This document shows, one piece after another, positions 24,588 through 36,676 of a stretch of DNA of 64,000 bases. The position numbers and the translations under genes were made by a program. The notes under the pieces are model-generated. The model did no database searches. It was not told the origin of the DNA and saw only the letters and a list, made by a program, of their open reading frames with translations. Origin of the DNA: Chondrosia reniformis (lineage: Eukaryota; Porifera; Demospongiae; Chondrillida; Chondrillidae); the NCBI GenBank assembly GCA_947172415.1, contig OX359192.1, forward strand, positions 4,466,501 through 4,530,500, read 5' to 3'. The number at the start of each line of letters is the position of its first letter. Position 1 is the first letter of the stretch.

Positions 24588-25898
24588 CTCCCTGATAGTT
24601 TTGCCAAATACATCCAACAATTGCTAACCAATATATCCCATATTTTAACAAAATATATCCCATAATTTTTGTCAAATATAACCCATAATATAACCTATTG
24701 TCTTACCCATATTTTTTCCGAATATATCCCATATTTTTGCAAATATATCCCATACTTTTTGCAGAATATATCCCATAATTTTACCCATTATATCCCTCAG
24801 TGTTTGCTTAATATATCCAATTATTTAAAAGTATTGCCAATTATATTCCATAATATATCCTACAGTTTTACCCAATTTATTCTGAATATATCCCTTATTT
24901 TTTGTCAAATATATCCAATAGGTTTTGACAAATATATCCCATAGTATATCACATAATTTTTGCCCCATAAATCCCATAATTTTGAAAAATATATCCCACT
25001 TTTTCTTAATATATCCAATGGACCACTTTATCCCATAATTGTGCCAAATATATCAAAGAATTATTGCCCACTATATATCCCATAGTTTTTGCCAAATATA
25101 TCCCATACTTTTGCCAAATATATCCAACAATTTTTAACCAATATATCCAATAGTATATCCCATAATTTGTGCTCCAGATATCCCATAGATTTTGCAGAAT
25201 ATATCCCATAAAATAATCTATAATCTTAGCCCAATGTATCCAATAGTTTTTGCCAAATATATCCCATATTTTTTCCAAATATATCCAACAATTTTTAACC
25301 AATATATCCAATAGTATATGACATAATTTTTGCTCAAGATATCCCATAGATTTTGCAGAATATATCCCATAAAATAATCTATAATCTTAGCCCAATGTAT
25401 CCCATGGTTTTTGCCAAATATATCCTATATTTTCCAAATATATCCCATACTTTTTGCCAACTCTATCCCATAATAAAACCTATAGTCTTATCCCTGAGTT
25501 TTGCCCAATATATCCCATAGTTTTTCCAAATATATCCCATAGTTTTCGCAAATATATCCAAAAATTTTGCCAAATCTATCCCATACTTTTGCCTAATATA
25601 TCCCTTAGTGTTTGTTTAACATATCCAATGGACAAGTAGATCCCAAGTTTTGCTATATATATCCCATATGTTTTGCCAAATACATCCCATAATTTTGCCT
25701 ACTTTATCCCTCAGGTTTTGCTTAATATATCCAATTATTTGAAAATATTGCCAATTATATCCCATAATATATCCCATAGTTTTACCCAGTATACCCATTA
25801 GTTTTTGTCATTAATATCCCATAGCTTTTGCCAAATATATCCCATAGTATATCCCATAATTTGTACACTATATATCCCATAATTTAGCCTAATATATC
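24588..25898 (+). repeat. 23-bp satellite, right arm of the first inverted duplication
   Basis: Starts with cctgatag, a leftover of the LINE tail, and matches 1289-2337 in inverse orientation, including the odd variants next to the LTR (gcctaatatatc). There is a local duplication of about 150 bp around 25,110-25,400. No gene. Confidence 0.92.
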
Positions 25899-26101
25899 TG
25901 TGACGAGTTATATTATCGTAACACTGTTTAACAGTACTCGAGTCACTTTCGGGTAAAAGAAGATTATTAAGTTCTGTACAATAGCATATATACATCACAG
26001 AAAGTTCTAGAAAGCTAAATTACAAACCAACAGACACAGAAGCAATATAAAATCATCACAGGATGTTTGCTATGCATGCAGTAGTTAGTTACTATGCTAC
26101 A
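25899..26101 (-). repeat. 3' LTR
   Basis: Begins (plus strand) tgtgacgagttatattatcg and ends gttactatgctaca; it pairs with 28,818-29,025 and 1076-1288. It differs from the 5' LTR at scattered positions (for example tgacgagttat versus tgacacgttat), which shows age. Confidence 0.9.
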
Positions 26102-26117
26102 GTACTCCCCCTCCAGT
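26102..26117 (-). promoter_or_regulatory. polypurine tract
   Basis: Minus-strand ctggagggggagtac immediately upstream of the 3' LTR. Confidence 0.7.
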
Positions 26118-26129
26118 AAGTAGCTAACG

Positions 26130-27530
26130 AATGATACATGATAAAGTGAAACAGTCCGGAAAATGACCATGGATCCAGCTCCAAGCGGGACAGGGCATCA
26201 GCTGCTGTGTTGTCTACACCTTTGATATGCCGGATATCTGGTGAACTGTGAAATGAAGTCTAGGTGTCGTATCTGCCGAGGAGAATGCTGCTTAGTCTGG
26301 GTGGAGAAAACAGAGGTAAGGAGTTTGTGGTCAGTAAACACGTGAAATGTCCTACTTTCCAGAAAGTGACGAAAGTGCTTGTTTGCTAAATAGATAGCTA
26401 AGAGCTCACGGTCGAAGGTGCTATACTTAGTTTCAGCTGGATGAAGTTTTCTATGAATGTAAGCAATAGGGCTCCACAATGCTCCTATAAGTTGTTGTAG
26501 TACAGCCCAGACAGCCACATCTAATGCGTCAGTAATGAGGAAAGTGGGGGCATCAGGTTGTGGATGAAATAGAAGGGTGGCCTTGGCTAGAGCCTTCTTT
26601 ACCTGGTTAAAGGCAGAAACAGCCTGTTCCGTCCAAATTAGGTGTTTGCCTTCACCTTTAGATGGGACAGCTAGTAGTACATTAAGTGGTTGTAGGATCT
26701 TTGCGCAGTCAGGGATGAAGGATGGTAAAAGCTGATCAATCCTAAAAACTGACGTAATTTGCGCTGGATGGTGGGCTGAGGAAACTGTCAGATAACTGTC
26801 ACCTTACCCTCTACTGGTTGAATACCATGTCTGTCCACATGACGCCCGAGGAACTCCAGCGACTCTGCACCAAGGACACACTTGGCACTTGGAGGGGTTA
26901 ATCAGGATCCCATGCTTTCTGAGACGTGTGAAGACCTGTCGGAGGTGAACTTTATGGTCTTCTTTGGTGGTACTAGCAATGAGGATATCGTCAATATAGG
27001 CGTAGCTGTAGGTCAAACCACGTAGGACCTGATCAATCAAATGCTGGAAGGTCTGAGCGGCATTGTGCAAGCCAAATGGCATGGGTAGAAACTCAAACAA
27101 GCCGAATGGTGTGATGACAACAGTCTTTGGAACATCAACGGACTCCACAGGGATTTGATGGTAAGCACGTACCAGATCTAATTAAGAGAAAATGGTGGCT
27201 CCATGGACGGATGCGGCAAAGTCCTGAATGTGAGGGATGGGATAGCAGTCGGGTTGCATGATGGCGTTAAGTGCCCTATAGTCTCCACAAAGGCGCCAGT
27301 CTCCTGGTGTCTTCTTGGGGACCATGTGCAGAGGTGAGGCCCAGGAACTGGAAGAAGACTGAATAATTCCCAATTCCAATATACGGTTGAATTCCTGATG
27401 GGCTATGTGTAGGCACTCAGGAGGCAAGCGACGAGGGGGGCACTGACTGGGGGACCAGTAGTATTAATAGAATGGGTTACTCCATGCTGTAGAGGCTGTT
27501 CCTTTTGGTGGCGCGAACTATGGACGGGAA
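26130..27530 (-). pseudogene. pol: Ty3/gypsy RT and RNase H
   Basis: From the RT N-terminus ([20 protein letters not shown], 27,182-27,427) through [34 protein letters not shown], catalytic YIDD (near 27,000) and RNase H (TFDRELLAIYLANKHFRHFL). An in-frame TAA at about 27,178-27,182 sits between ATIFS and LDLVRAYHQ where active relatives have a Lys codon. Frameshifts occur near 26,875 (shared with the copy at about 300), between 26,800 and 26,520 where the connection region lies out of frame, and near 26,240. No integrase zinc finger or DDE motif follows. Confidence 0.88.
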
Positions 27531-27531
27531 T

Positions 27532-27985
27532 TTAGCCAGAATGGGTGCAAACATCCTGAGGAACTACGTCTGGTAGACTGGGGCTGGGAGATGCTTCCTG
27601 AGTCAGTAAACCATGAACCTGCAGGTGTGTGTGGGTGTCTACTAAGGCACTGTGTTTGACATCCACCAGGAGGTTGTAATGACGAAGAAAGTCAGCTCCT
27701 AATATAGCATGTTTCACATCGGCTAAGACAAACATCCAACTAAAAGGATCGAGGTAAACTAATGTTGAGAGTAATGGAGCAATTACCAAAAGTTATAATA
27801 GGGGAGTGGTTGACTGCTTGTAAGGTGATCCCTGGTTGTGGAGAGGATTGAGGGGTACCTGCAGTAAGAGATCTACGAAAAACACTCACTTCAGCTCCCG
27901 TGTCCACCAGAAAATGCACAACAGTTACTCGTTCCTTAATAAAGAAGAGGCGACTTGCTTGTAGTCCAGTAAAGCTCGTCGCCAC
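27532..27985 (-). pseudogene. retropepsin-type protease of the Ty3/gypsy element
   Basis: The aspartic protease motif FLVDTGAEVSVF lies in the 27,740-27,985 frame, and the C-terminal motif AILGADFLRHYNLLVD in the overlapping frame 27,532-27,789, so one frameshift separates the two halves (near 27,745). The protease would process Gag-Pol. It continues from gag upstream and into RT downstream. Confidence 0.85.
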
Positions 27986-28776
27986 TAGCGACTGGCCGGC
28001 TCATTTCCCGAATAGTCACAAGATGAGTTGCAATTGCAAGTTTTTCCCCAAAACGACGATGATACCAACAAGTGGTGGGAGTAGAATTGGCTGGGTGTGG
28101 GTTGGGCGAGCGTCCTCTTGAGCAAGCGGGTCTGGAGCTACCCGTGATGTGTTAAGGGAGGAGATAATCTCTCTGAGGTGTGTAACTTCCTTCCGTAGCT
28201 GGTCCACTTCGGATGAAATATGGGGGCATTAATTGCGGAGATCGTAGGCGTTGCAACTTCTACGATTTTGTGCGCCATTTGGGCAAGAGCCTCGAGGGAC
28301 ATAGCATTACCTGTAGAGGCTATAACCATTCTAACACTACCTCATAAGTGCTGCAGGAAGAGTTCCCTAAGGAAGGAGCTATCTGGCTCTGGTACTGCCG
28401 AGTCAAAGGAGTTGCTGCATCCATCGCAGAAGTTGAGTTGGCTTACTGTAGCCAAGTTTCTCAGCGTTAAAAAGCATTTGAAGACGGCATTGTTCCGAAG
28501 CTGCTGTGCAGCAGATTAGCTGTTCCTTAAGGGCGTCAAAAGGGTCTTCCTCTGGCCGTTTGAGGATAAGATCGCGGACTTCCGTAGCGAATTCGGGGGC
28601 AAGAGAGGCGACAACATAGTCGAAGCGTGTTTTCTGCGAACTGATATTGCAGGTTGTGAATTGGGCCTCAACTTGGGTGAGCCACACTTGTGGATCAGCA
28701 GGCCAAAACGGGGGAATCTTGACGGAAACGGACTAATGGCTGGTTGGTTTGTCCTTTTGTGTTGCAGAGTTGCCAT
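27985..28776 (-). pseudogene. gag: gag of the CsRn1-like element
   Basis: The likely start is ATG at 28,774-28,776 (MATLQHKRTNQPA). After a frameshift near 28,715 comes the capsid-like segment VWLTQVEAQFTTCNI, FDALKEQLI and LLRWMQQLL (28,403-28,687), then MAHKIVEVATPTI (28,138-28,329). Near 28,050-28,010 a split zinc-binding motif reads CWYHRRFGEK in one frame and NCNSSCDY in the next. This fits the unusual CHCC Gag box of the CsRn1 clade rather than a CCHC knuckle. At least three frameshifts. Confidence 0.8.
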
Positions 28777-28799
28777 CGAGATCAGTAGTATCAGGTATA

Positions 28800-28816
28800 G
28801 GACGTTGGGGTCACCA
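28800..28816 (-). promoter_or_regulatory. primer binding site, tRNA-Trp type
   Basis: One base inside the 5' LTR the minus strand reads TGGTGACCCCAACGTCC. This is complementary to the 3' end of animal tRNA-Trp (…ACGTCGGGGTCACCA) with one or two differences. tRNA-Trp priming is an established trait of the CsRn1 clade. Confidence 0.8.
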
Positions 28817-28817
28817 A

Positions 28818-29025
28818 TGTGACACGTTATAATATCGTAACACTGCTTAACCGTACTCGAGTCACTTTCGGGTAAAAGAAGATTATTAAGTTCTGTACAA
28901 TAACATTTATACATCACAGAAAGTTCTAGAAAGCTAAATTACAAACCAACTGATAGAGCAGCAATATAACAATCATAACAGGATGTTTACTATGCATGCA
29001 GTAGTTAGTTAGTTACTATGCTACA
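28818..29025 (-). repeat. 5' LTR
   Basis: 208 bp, plus-strand start tgtgacacgttataatatcg, end gttactatgctaca, with one extra 'gtta' unit near the end relative to the 3' LTR. Followed by satellite starting tatc. Confidence 0.9.
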
Positions 29026-31566
29026 TATCCCTTACTTTTTGCTTAATATATCCAATGGACCAGTATATCCCATAGTTTTGCCAAATATATCCCACAATTA
29101 TAAACCAATATATCCCATAATTTTGGCCCAATATATCCCATAGTTGTTGCCGAATATATCCCATAATATAACCAATAGTCTTAGGCCAATATATCCTATA
29201 GTATTTGCCATATATATCCCAAATATATCCCATAATTTTTGCCCAATATATCCCATTTAATAACTTATAGACTTAGCCCAATATATCACATAGTTTTTGC
29301 CCTATATATCACATAGTTTTACCGAATATATCCCATATTTTTGAAAATATATCCCATAGTTTTTGCCAAATTATCCCGTAATTTTGCCTGATATATCCCT
29401 CACTTTTTCTGAATATATTCAATAATTAAAACAATTTGGATTATATCCCATAGTTTTTCCCATAATTTTTGCTGTATAAATACCGTAATTTTGACTAATA
29501 TATCCCATAGTTTTGCCGAATATATCCCATAAAATAACTTAGAGTCTTAGCCCCATATATCCCTTAGTTTTTGGCAATATATCCCTTAGTTTTTGTTAAC
29601 TATATCCCATAACTTTTGACAATTATATCCCATATTATATCCCTTAATATATCCCATAGTTTTACACAATATACCCCTTAGTTTTTGTCAAATATATACC
29701 ATAGCTTTTGACAAATATATCCCATAGTATGTAACATAATATTTGTCCAATATATTCCATAATTTGCCTAATATATCCTTTACTTTTTGCTTAATATATC
29801 CAATGGACCAGTATATCCTATAGTTTTGCCAAATATATCCAAAAAATTTTAACCAATATTTTCCATAAAACAACCCATAATGTTTGCCCAATATATACCA
29901 TAGTTGTTGCCAAATATATCCCATAAATAACCTAAAGTCTTACCCCAATACATCACAAAGGTTTTGCCAAATATGTCCCATAGTTTTCTGAATATATCCC
30001 ATAGTTTTTGTAAATATTTCCCATAATTTTTGCCAAATATATCCTATAAGTTACCTTAAATATCCCTCCGTTTTTCCTTAATATATCCAATTATTTTAAA
30101 ATATTCCCAATAATATCCCATAAAATATCCCATAGTTTTACCCAATATACCCTTTAGTTTTTACCCAACATATCCGAATGCCGAATACATCCCATAATAT
30201 TATCTATAGTATTAGACCAATATATCCCACAGTTTTGCCAAATATATCCCATATTTTTACTAAATAAATCCTGTAATTTTTGCCAAATATATTCCATACT
30301 TTAACTTATAGTTTAGGCCAAAATATCCCAGAGTGTTGCAAATATATCCCATATTTTTTTCCAAATATATCCCATAATTTTGCCTCATATATCCCTTACT
30401 TTTTGCTTAATATGTCCAATTATTTAAAAATATTGCCTATTAAATCCCATAATATATCCCATAATTTTACCCAATATACCCATTATTTTTGGTCAAATAT
30501 ATCCCATAGCTTTTGACGACTATATCCCATAGTATATACCATAATTTTTACTTTATATATCTCATAATTTTTGCTTAATATAACCCATAGATTTTAATTA
30601 ATATATCCAATGGACTGGTATATCCCATATTTTTAAAATATATCCCATAATTTTTGACAAATATATTATATATTTTTCCAATTATATCCAATAATTTTGC
30701 CAAATATAGCCCATATTATAACCTATAGTCTTAGCCCAATATATCCCTATAGTTTTTGCCCACTATATCCCATAGTCTTTCTGAATAAATCCCATAGTTT
30801 TACAAATATATCCCCTTCGTCTTTTGTCAAATATATCCCATAGTATATACCATAATTTTTGCCTTTTATATCCCATAATTTTGTCTAATACATTACTTAG
30901 TTTTTGCTTAATATATCCAATGGACCACTATATTGCCTAGTTTTGACAAATATATCCAACAATTTTTAACCAATATATCCTATAATATATCCCAAAATTT
31001 TTGCCAATATATCATAGTTTTTACAAATATATCCTATAAAATAACCTATAGTCTTAGCCCAATATATTCCATAGTTTTTGCCAAATATATCCCATATTTT
31101 TCAAATATATCCTATAATTTTGCCAAATATTTCCAAAAACGTTTAACAAATATATCCCATAATGTATTCCATAATTTTTGCCCAATATATGTATAGTTTT
31201 TGCCGAATATATAACATAAAATAACCTAAAGTCTTAGCCCAATATAACCCATAGTTTTCCTAATATATCCCTCAGTTTTGGCTTAACATATCCAATTATA
31301 TATTTAAAAAATTTTGTCAATTATATCCGATAAATATCCTATAGATTTACCCAAAATACCCCTTAGTTTTTGTCTAATATATCCCATAGCTTTTGACAAA
31401 TATATCCCATAGTATTTCCCATAATTTTGCCCTATATATCCCATAATTTTGCCTAAGACATCCCTTAGTTTTTGCCGAATACATCCCATAAAATTATCTA
31501 TAGTATTAGACCAATATATCCCATAGTTTTTGCCAAATATATCCCATATCTTTACTAAATAAATCC
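29026..31566 (+). repeat. 23-bp satellite
   Basis: C-rich orientation with the usual landmark variants. The part at about 30,400-30,745 is a close paralogue of 38,640-39,075 and 42,120-42,400. It ends with the left target duplication aaataaatcc (31,557-31,566) of the next element. No gene. Confidence 0.93.
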
Positions 31567-32004
31567 TGACAAAGGGAGTTAATTGCACTAAGCCTGTGCA
31601 AAGGCTAAAATGATCAGAAATAATCACTGGAACGTATTACGCCATACCAGCCAAGTGACTGAAGTCTGATCTTGGCTGGGGGACCGAAGTCCTATTAAGT
31701 TGGCAACCAGTGATCGCCTCCCAGTCATCCAAAGATGGAAAAAAATTCATCAAAGAACCACAGACAGCTGTTTCACCCTCATTTGGGCTCATCAGTGTGG
31801 TACACTTCAATGATGGTAAATTGGATGACTGCCCTCACTTATAAATCAACCACAAGTGAAACACTTGTAGTTTCATTTTAAGTGAGGATGGAGGCTACAG
31901 TCTAAGTGAGACTGAGCACTCACAATGACAAAGGGAGTTAATTGCACTAAGTCTGTGCAAAGGCTAAAATGATCAGAAATAATCACTGGAACGTATTACG
32001 CCAT
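31567..32004 (-). mobile_element. retrozyme-like element with terminal direct repeats and hammerhead ribozyme
   Basis: 438 bp with 79-bp terminal direct repeats (31,567-31,645 and 31,926-32,004) that differ at one base, and a 280-bp unique centre: 1.2 copies of a 359-bp monomer in tandem. The direct repeat aaataaatcc flanks it (31,557-31,566; 32,005-32,014), extendable to 11 bp. No open frame. A complete hammerhead sits in the centre on the minus strand. Monomer size, tandem arrangement, ribozyme and about 10-bp TSD agree with metazoan retrozymes; their mobilisation by Penelope-type RT is a published proposal, and such elements are present in this window. Confidence 0.82.
31757..31801 (-). 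ncRNA. hammerhead ribozyme, type I, all core bases intact
   Basis: Minus strand in order: stem I ACCACA (31,801-31,796), CTGATGA (31,795-31,789), stem II GCCC with loop AAATGA and GGGT (31,788-31,775), GAAA (31,774-31,771), short stem III in CAGCTGT with a 2-nt loop, cleavage triplet GTC with C17 at 31,763, and stem I return TGTGGT (31,762-31,757), fully complementary. Every conserved position fits. The 3-bp stem III suggests activity mainly as a dimer, as reported for animal retrozymes. Confidence 0.88.
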
Positions 32005-35000
32005 AAATAAATCCTATAATTTTTTCCAAATATATCCCTTATTTTTGTCAAATATATCCCATAGCTTTTGACGAATATATCCCATAATATATCCCATAAT
32101 TTTTGACAAATATATTATATATTTTTCCAATTATATCCAATAATTTTGATTAATATATCCAATGGACCATTATATCCCAAAGTTTTGCCAAATATATTCA
32201 ACAATTTTAAACCAATATATCCCTTAATATTTCCAATAATATTTACCCAATATATCCCAAATATTTTGCTCAATATATCCAATAGCTTTTCGGAATATAT
32301 CCCATAATTTTACCCGATATACCCCTTAGGTTTAGGCAAATATATCCCAAAGCTTTTAACAAATATATCCCATAGTATATCCCACAATTTTTGCCCTATT
32401 TATCCCATAATTTTGCCTAATAATCCCTTACTTTTTGCTTAATATATCCAATGGACAAGTATATCCCATAGTTTTGCCAAATATAACCAACAATTTTTAA
32501 CCAATATATCCCATAATATAACCCTTAATTTTGGTCCAATATATCCCATAGTTCTTGCCGAATACATCCCATAAAATAACCTATAGTCGTAGCCCTATAT
32601 ATACCACAGATAATACCAAGTATATCCTATATTTTGCCAAATATATCCCATAGTTTTTGCCCAATATATCCCATAGCGTTTGCCAATTATCCGTATTTTT
32701 TCCAAATTTATCGCATTATGTTTGACAAATATATCCCATAATATACCCTATAGTCTTAGCCCAATATATCCCATAGTTTCTGCCCTATATATCCCACACT
32801 TTTTTCTGAATAAATCCCATAGTTTTACAAATATATCCCTTTAGGTTTTTGTCAAATATATCCCATAGTATATCCCATAATTTTAGCTTTCTATATCCCA
32901 AATGTTTCCTAAGACATTCCTTAGTTTTTGCTTAATATATCCAAAGGACCAGTATATCCCATAGTTTTGCAAAATATATCCACCAATTTTTAACCAATAT
33001 ATCCCATAATATATTCCATAATTTTTGCCCAATATATCCCATACTTTTGGCGAATATATCCCACTAAATAACCTATAGTCGTAGCCCATAGTTCTTTGGA
33101 ATATATCCCATTGTTTTTGCAAATATATTCCAGAGTTTTTGCCTAATACATCCCATAAAATTATCTATAGTCTTAGGCCAATATATCACATACTTGTTGC
33201 CAAGTATATCCCATATTTTTCAAATATATCCCATAATTTTAGCCAAATATATCCAATAATGTAAAAATATTGCCAATTATATCCCATAATATATCCCATA
33301 ACTTTACCCAATATATCCCATAGTTTTGCCGAATATATAACATAAAATAACCTAAAGTCTTAGCCCAATATAACCCATAGTTTTTCCTAATCTATCCCTT
33401 AGTTTTTGCTTAACATATCCAATTATTTAAAAATTTGTCAATTTTATCAAATAAATATCCCATAGGTTTACCCAAAATACCCCTTAGTTTTTGTCTAATA
33501 TATCCCATAGCTTTTGTCAAATATATCCAATAGTATATCTCTTAATTTTTGCCCTATATATCCCATAATTTTGCCTAAGACATCCCTTAGTTTTTGCTTA
33601 ATATATTCAATCGACCAGTATATCCCATAGTTTTGCCAAATATATCCCATAGTTTTTGCCGAATACATCCCATAAAATTATATATAGTATTAGACCAATA
33701 TATCCCATAGTTTTTCCGAATATATCCCATCGTTTTTGCAAGTATATCCCATAATTTTTGCACAATATATCCCATAATTTTACCTAATCCATCCCCTAGT
33801 TTTTGCTTAATATATCCCCTGGAGCAGTATATCCCATAGTTTTGCCAAATATATCCAAGAATGTTTAACCAATATATCCCATAATATAACCCATAATTTT
33901 AGCCCACTATATTCCAGAGATTTTGCCGAATACATCCCATAAAATTATCTATAGTCTTAGACCAATATATCCCATAATTTTGGCCAAATATATCCCATAG
34001 CTTTTGCCCAATTATCCAATACTTTTTCCAAATATATCTGCATTATGTTTGTCAAATATATCCCATTATATAACCTATAATTCGGAAAAACTATGGGATT
34101 TATTGGGCAAAAACTATGGGATATATTTGGCAAAATATAGGATACACTTGGCAATAACTATGGTATACATAGGGCTACGAGTTCAGGTTATTTTATGGGT
34201 TATATTTGGTCAAACTATGGGATATATTGGTCTAAGACTATAGATAAAATTATAGGATGTATTCGGCAAACACTATGGGATATATTTTGCAAAACTATGG
34301 AATATACTGGTTCATTTGATATATTAAGCAAAAACTAAGGGATGTCTTAGGCAAAATTATGGGATATACTGTAAAAATTATCGGATATATTATGGGGTGT
34401 AATTGGCAATATTTTTAAATAATCAGATATATTAAGCCAAAACTTAGGGATATATTAAGTAAAATTGTGGGATATATTTGGAAAAATTATGGGATATATT
34501 TGGAAAAAATTATGGGAGATATTTGCAACAATATGGGATATTTGGCCTAAACAATAAGTTGAAATATGGGATATATTTGGCAAAATTATGGGAGTTATTT
34601 AGTAAAAATAAGGGATATATTTGGCAAAACTATGGGATATAGTGGTCAATTGAATATATTAAACAAAAACTAAGGCATGTCTTAGGCAAAATTATGGGAT
34701 ATATAGAGCAAAAATTATGGGATATACTATGGGATATATTTGTCAAAAGCTATGGGATATATTAGACAAAAACTAAGGGGTATTTTGGGTAAATCTATGG
34801 GATATTCATGGGATATAATTGACAAATTTTTAAATAATTGGATATTTTAAGCAAAAACTGAGGGATATATTAGGAAAATCCATGGTTTTATTGGGCTAAG
34901 ATTCTAGATAATTTTATTGGATGTATTCGACAAAAACTCTGGGTTATTATGGGTTATATGGTATATATTGGATAAAAATTGTTGGATATATTTGGCAAAA

Positions 35001-36676
35001 CTATGGGATATACTGGTCCATTGGATATATTAAGATAAAACTAAGGGATATAATAGGCAAAATTATGGGATATATAGGGCAACAATTGTGGGATAAACTA
35101 AGGGATATATTTGGTAAAAGCTATGGGATATATTTGCCAAAAAGTACGGGGCATATTGGGTAAAATTATGGGATATATTATGGGATATAATTGGCAATAT
35201 TTGTAATAATAGGATATAAAAAGCAAAAACTGGGGATATATTAGGCAAAATTATGGGATATAGTTTGAAAATTTTGGGATATATTTGCAAAAACTCTAGG
35301 ATATATTGGGCTAAGATTATAACTTAAAGTGTGGAATTTATTTGGCAAAAAATATGGGATATATTTGTCTAATACTACAGATAAAATTATGGGATATATT
35401 CGGGAAAACTATGGGATATATTTGGCAAAATTATGGGATATACTAGTCCATTGGATATATTAAGCAAAAACTAAGGGATGTCTTAAGCAAAATTATGGGA
35501 TAAAAAGGGAAAAAATAATGGGATACTCTAGGGGATATATTTGTCAAAAGTTATGGGATATATCTGACAAAAATGAAGGGGCATATTGGGTAAAACTATG
35601 GGATATATTATGGGATATAATAGGCAATATTTAAAAATAATTGTATATATGAAGGAAGAACTGAAAAATATATTAGGCCAAAAAATTGGGCTAAGACTAT
35701 AGGTTAAATTATGGGATATATTTAGCAAAAATTTTGGGATATATTTGGAAAAATATGGGATATCGTTGGCAAAAACTATGGGATATATTGGGCAAAACTA
35801 TGGGATATAATGGGCTGAGACTATAGGTGATATTTTGTGATATAGTTGGCAAAAATTATGGGATATATTGGGCAAAAATTATGGGATATATTATGGTATA
35901 CTGGTTAAAAATTGTTGGATATATTTGTCAAAACCCTGGGATATATTCGTCTATTGGATATAATAAGCTAAAACTAAGGAATGGATTAGGCGAATATGGG
36001 ATATATAGGGGAAAAATCATGGGATATACTAAGGGATATATTTTTCAAAAGCTAGGGGATATATTTGTTAAAAGCTATGGGATATATTTGCCTAAAACTA
36101 AGGGGTATATTGGGTAAAATTATGGGATATATTATGGGAATATTTGGCAAAATTTTTAAATTATTGGATATATTAAGCAACAACCGAGGGATATTTTAGG
36201 CAAAATTATGGGATAGACTAGGCCAAAATTATGGGATATATTTGCAAATTTAATGGAATATATTCTGTAAAATTATTGGATATATTGAGCAAAACATTTG
36301 GGATATGTTGGGCTAAGACTATAGATAATTTTATGGGATGTATTGGGCAAAAACTATGGGATGTATTACAAAACTATGGGATATACTGGTCCATTGGATA
36401 TATTATGCAAAACTATGGGATGTCTTAGGCAAAATTTTGGGATATACTGGAAAAATATTATGGGATATACTGTGGGATATATTTGGCAAAAGCTATGGGT
36501 TTTATTTGACAAAAAATGGGGCTAAGACTATAGGTTATATTATGGGCTATATTTGGCAAAATTATTGGATATAATTGAAAAAATATATGATATATTTGTC
36601 AAAAATTATGGGATATATTTGGAAAAAATATGGGAAATATTTGGAAAATATGGGATATATTGGAGAAAAATTATTA
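32005..36676. repeat. 23-bp satellite with orientation switch near 34,080
   Basis: C-rich orientation to about 34,080 ('cccattatataacctataattcggaaaaactatggg' spans the switch), then G-rich orientation to 36,676. About 33,360-33,560 repeats 31,220-31,420. No gene or other insertion seen. Confidence 0.93.

Larger units (their letters stand above)
25899..29025 (-). mobile_element. Ty3/gypsy (CsRn1-like) retrotransposon with both LTRs, no integrase
   Basis: A 3.1-kb element with LTRs at both ends, a tRNA-Trp-type primer site, gag, protease, RT and RNase H on the minus strand. Full CsRn1 elements also carry integrase after RNase H; here RNase H is followed within about 70 bp by the polypurine tract and LTR. 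tatc at 25,895-25,898 and 29,026-29,029 is a possible 4-bp target duplication. The coding regions hold several frameshifts and a stop, so it is inactive. Confidence 0.92.

Noticed and set aside
31567-32004. Interpretation as a miniature LTR retrotransposon (TRIM), since the terminal repeat can be read as TG...CA
   Set aside because: The target duplication is 10-11 bp rather than 4-6, no primer site or polypurine tract is seen, and an intact hammerhead and dimer forms fit a retrozyme better.
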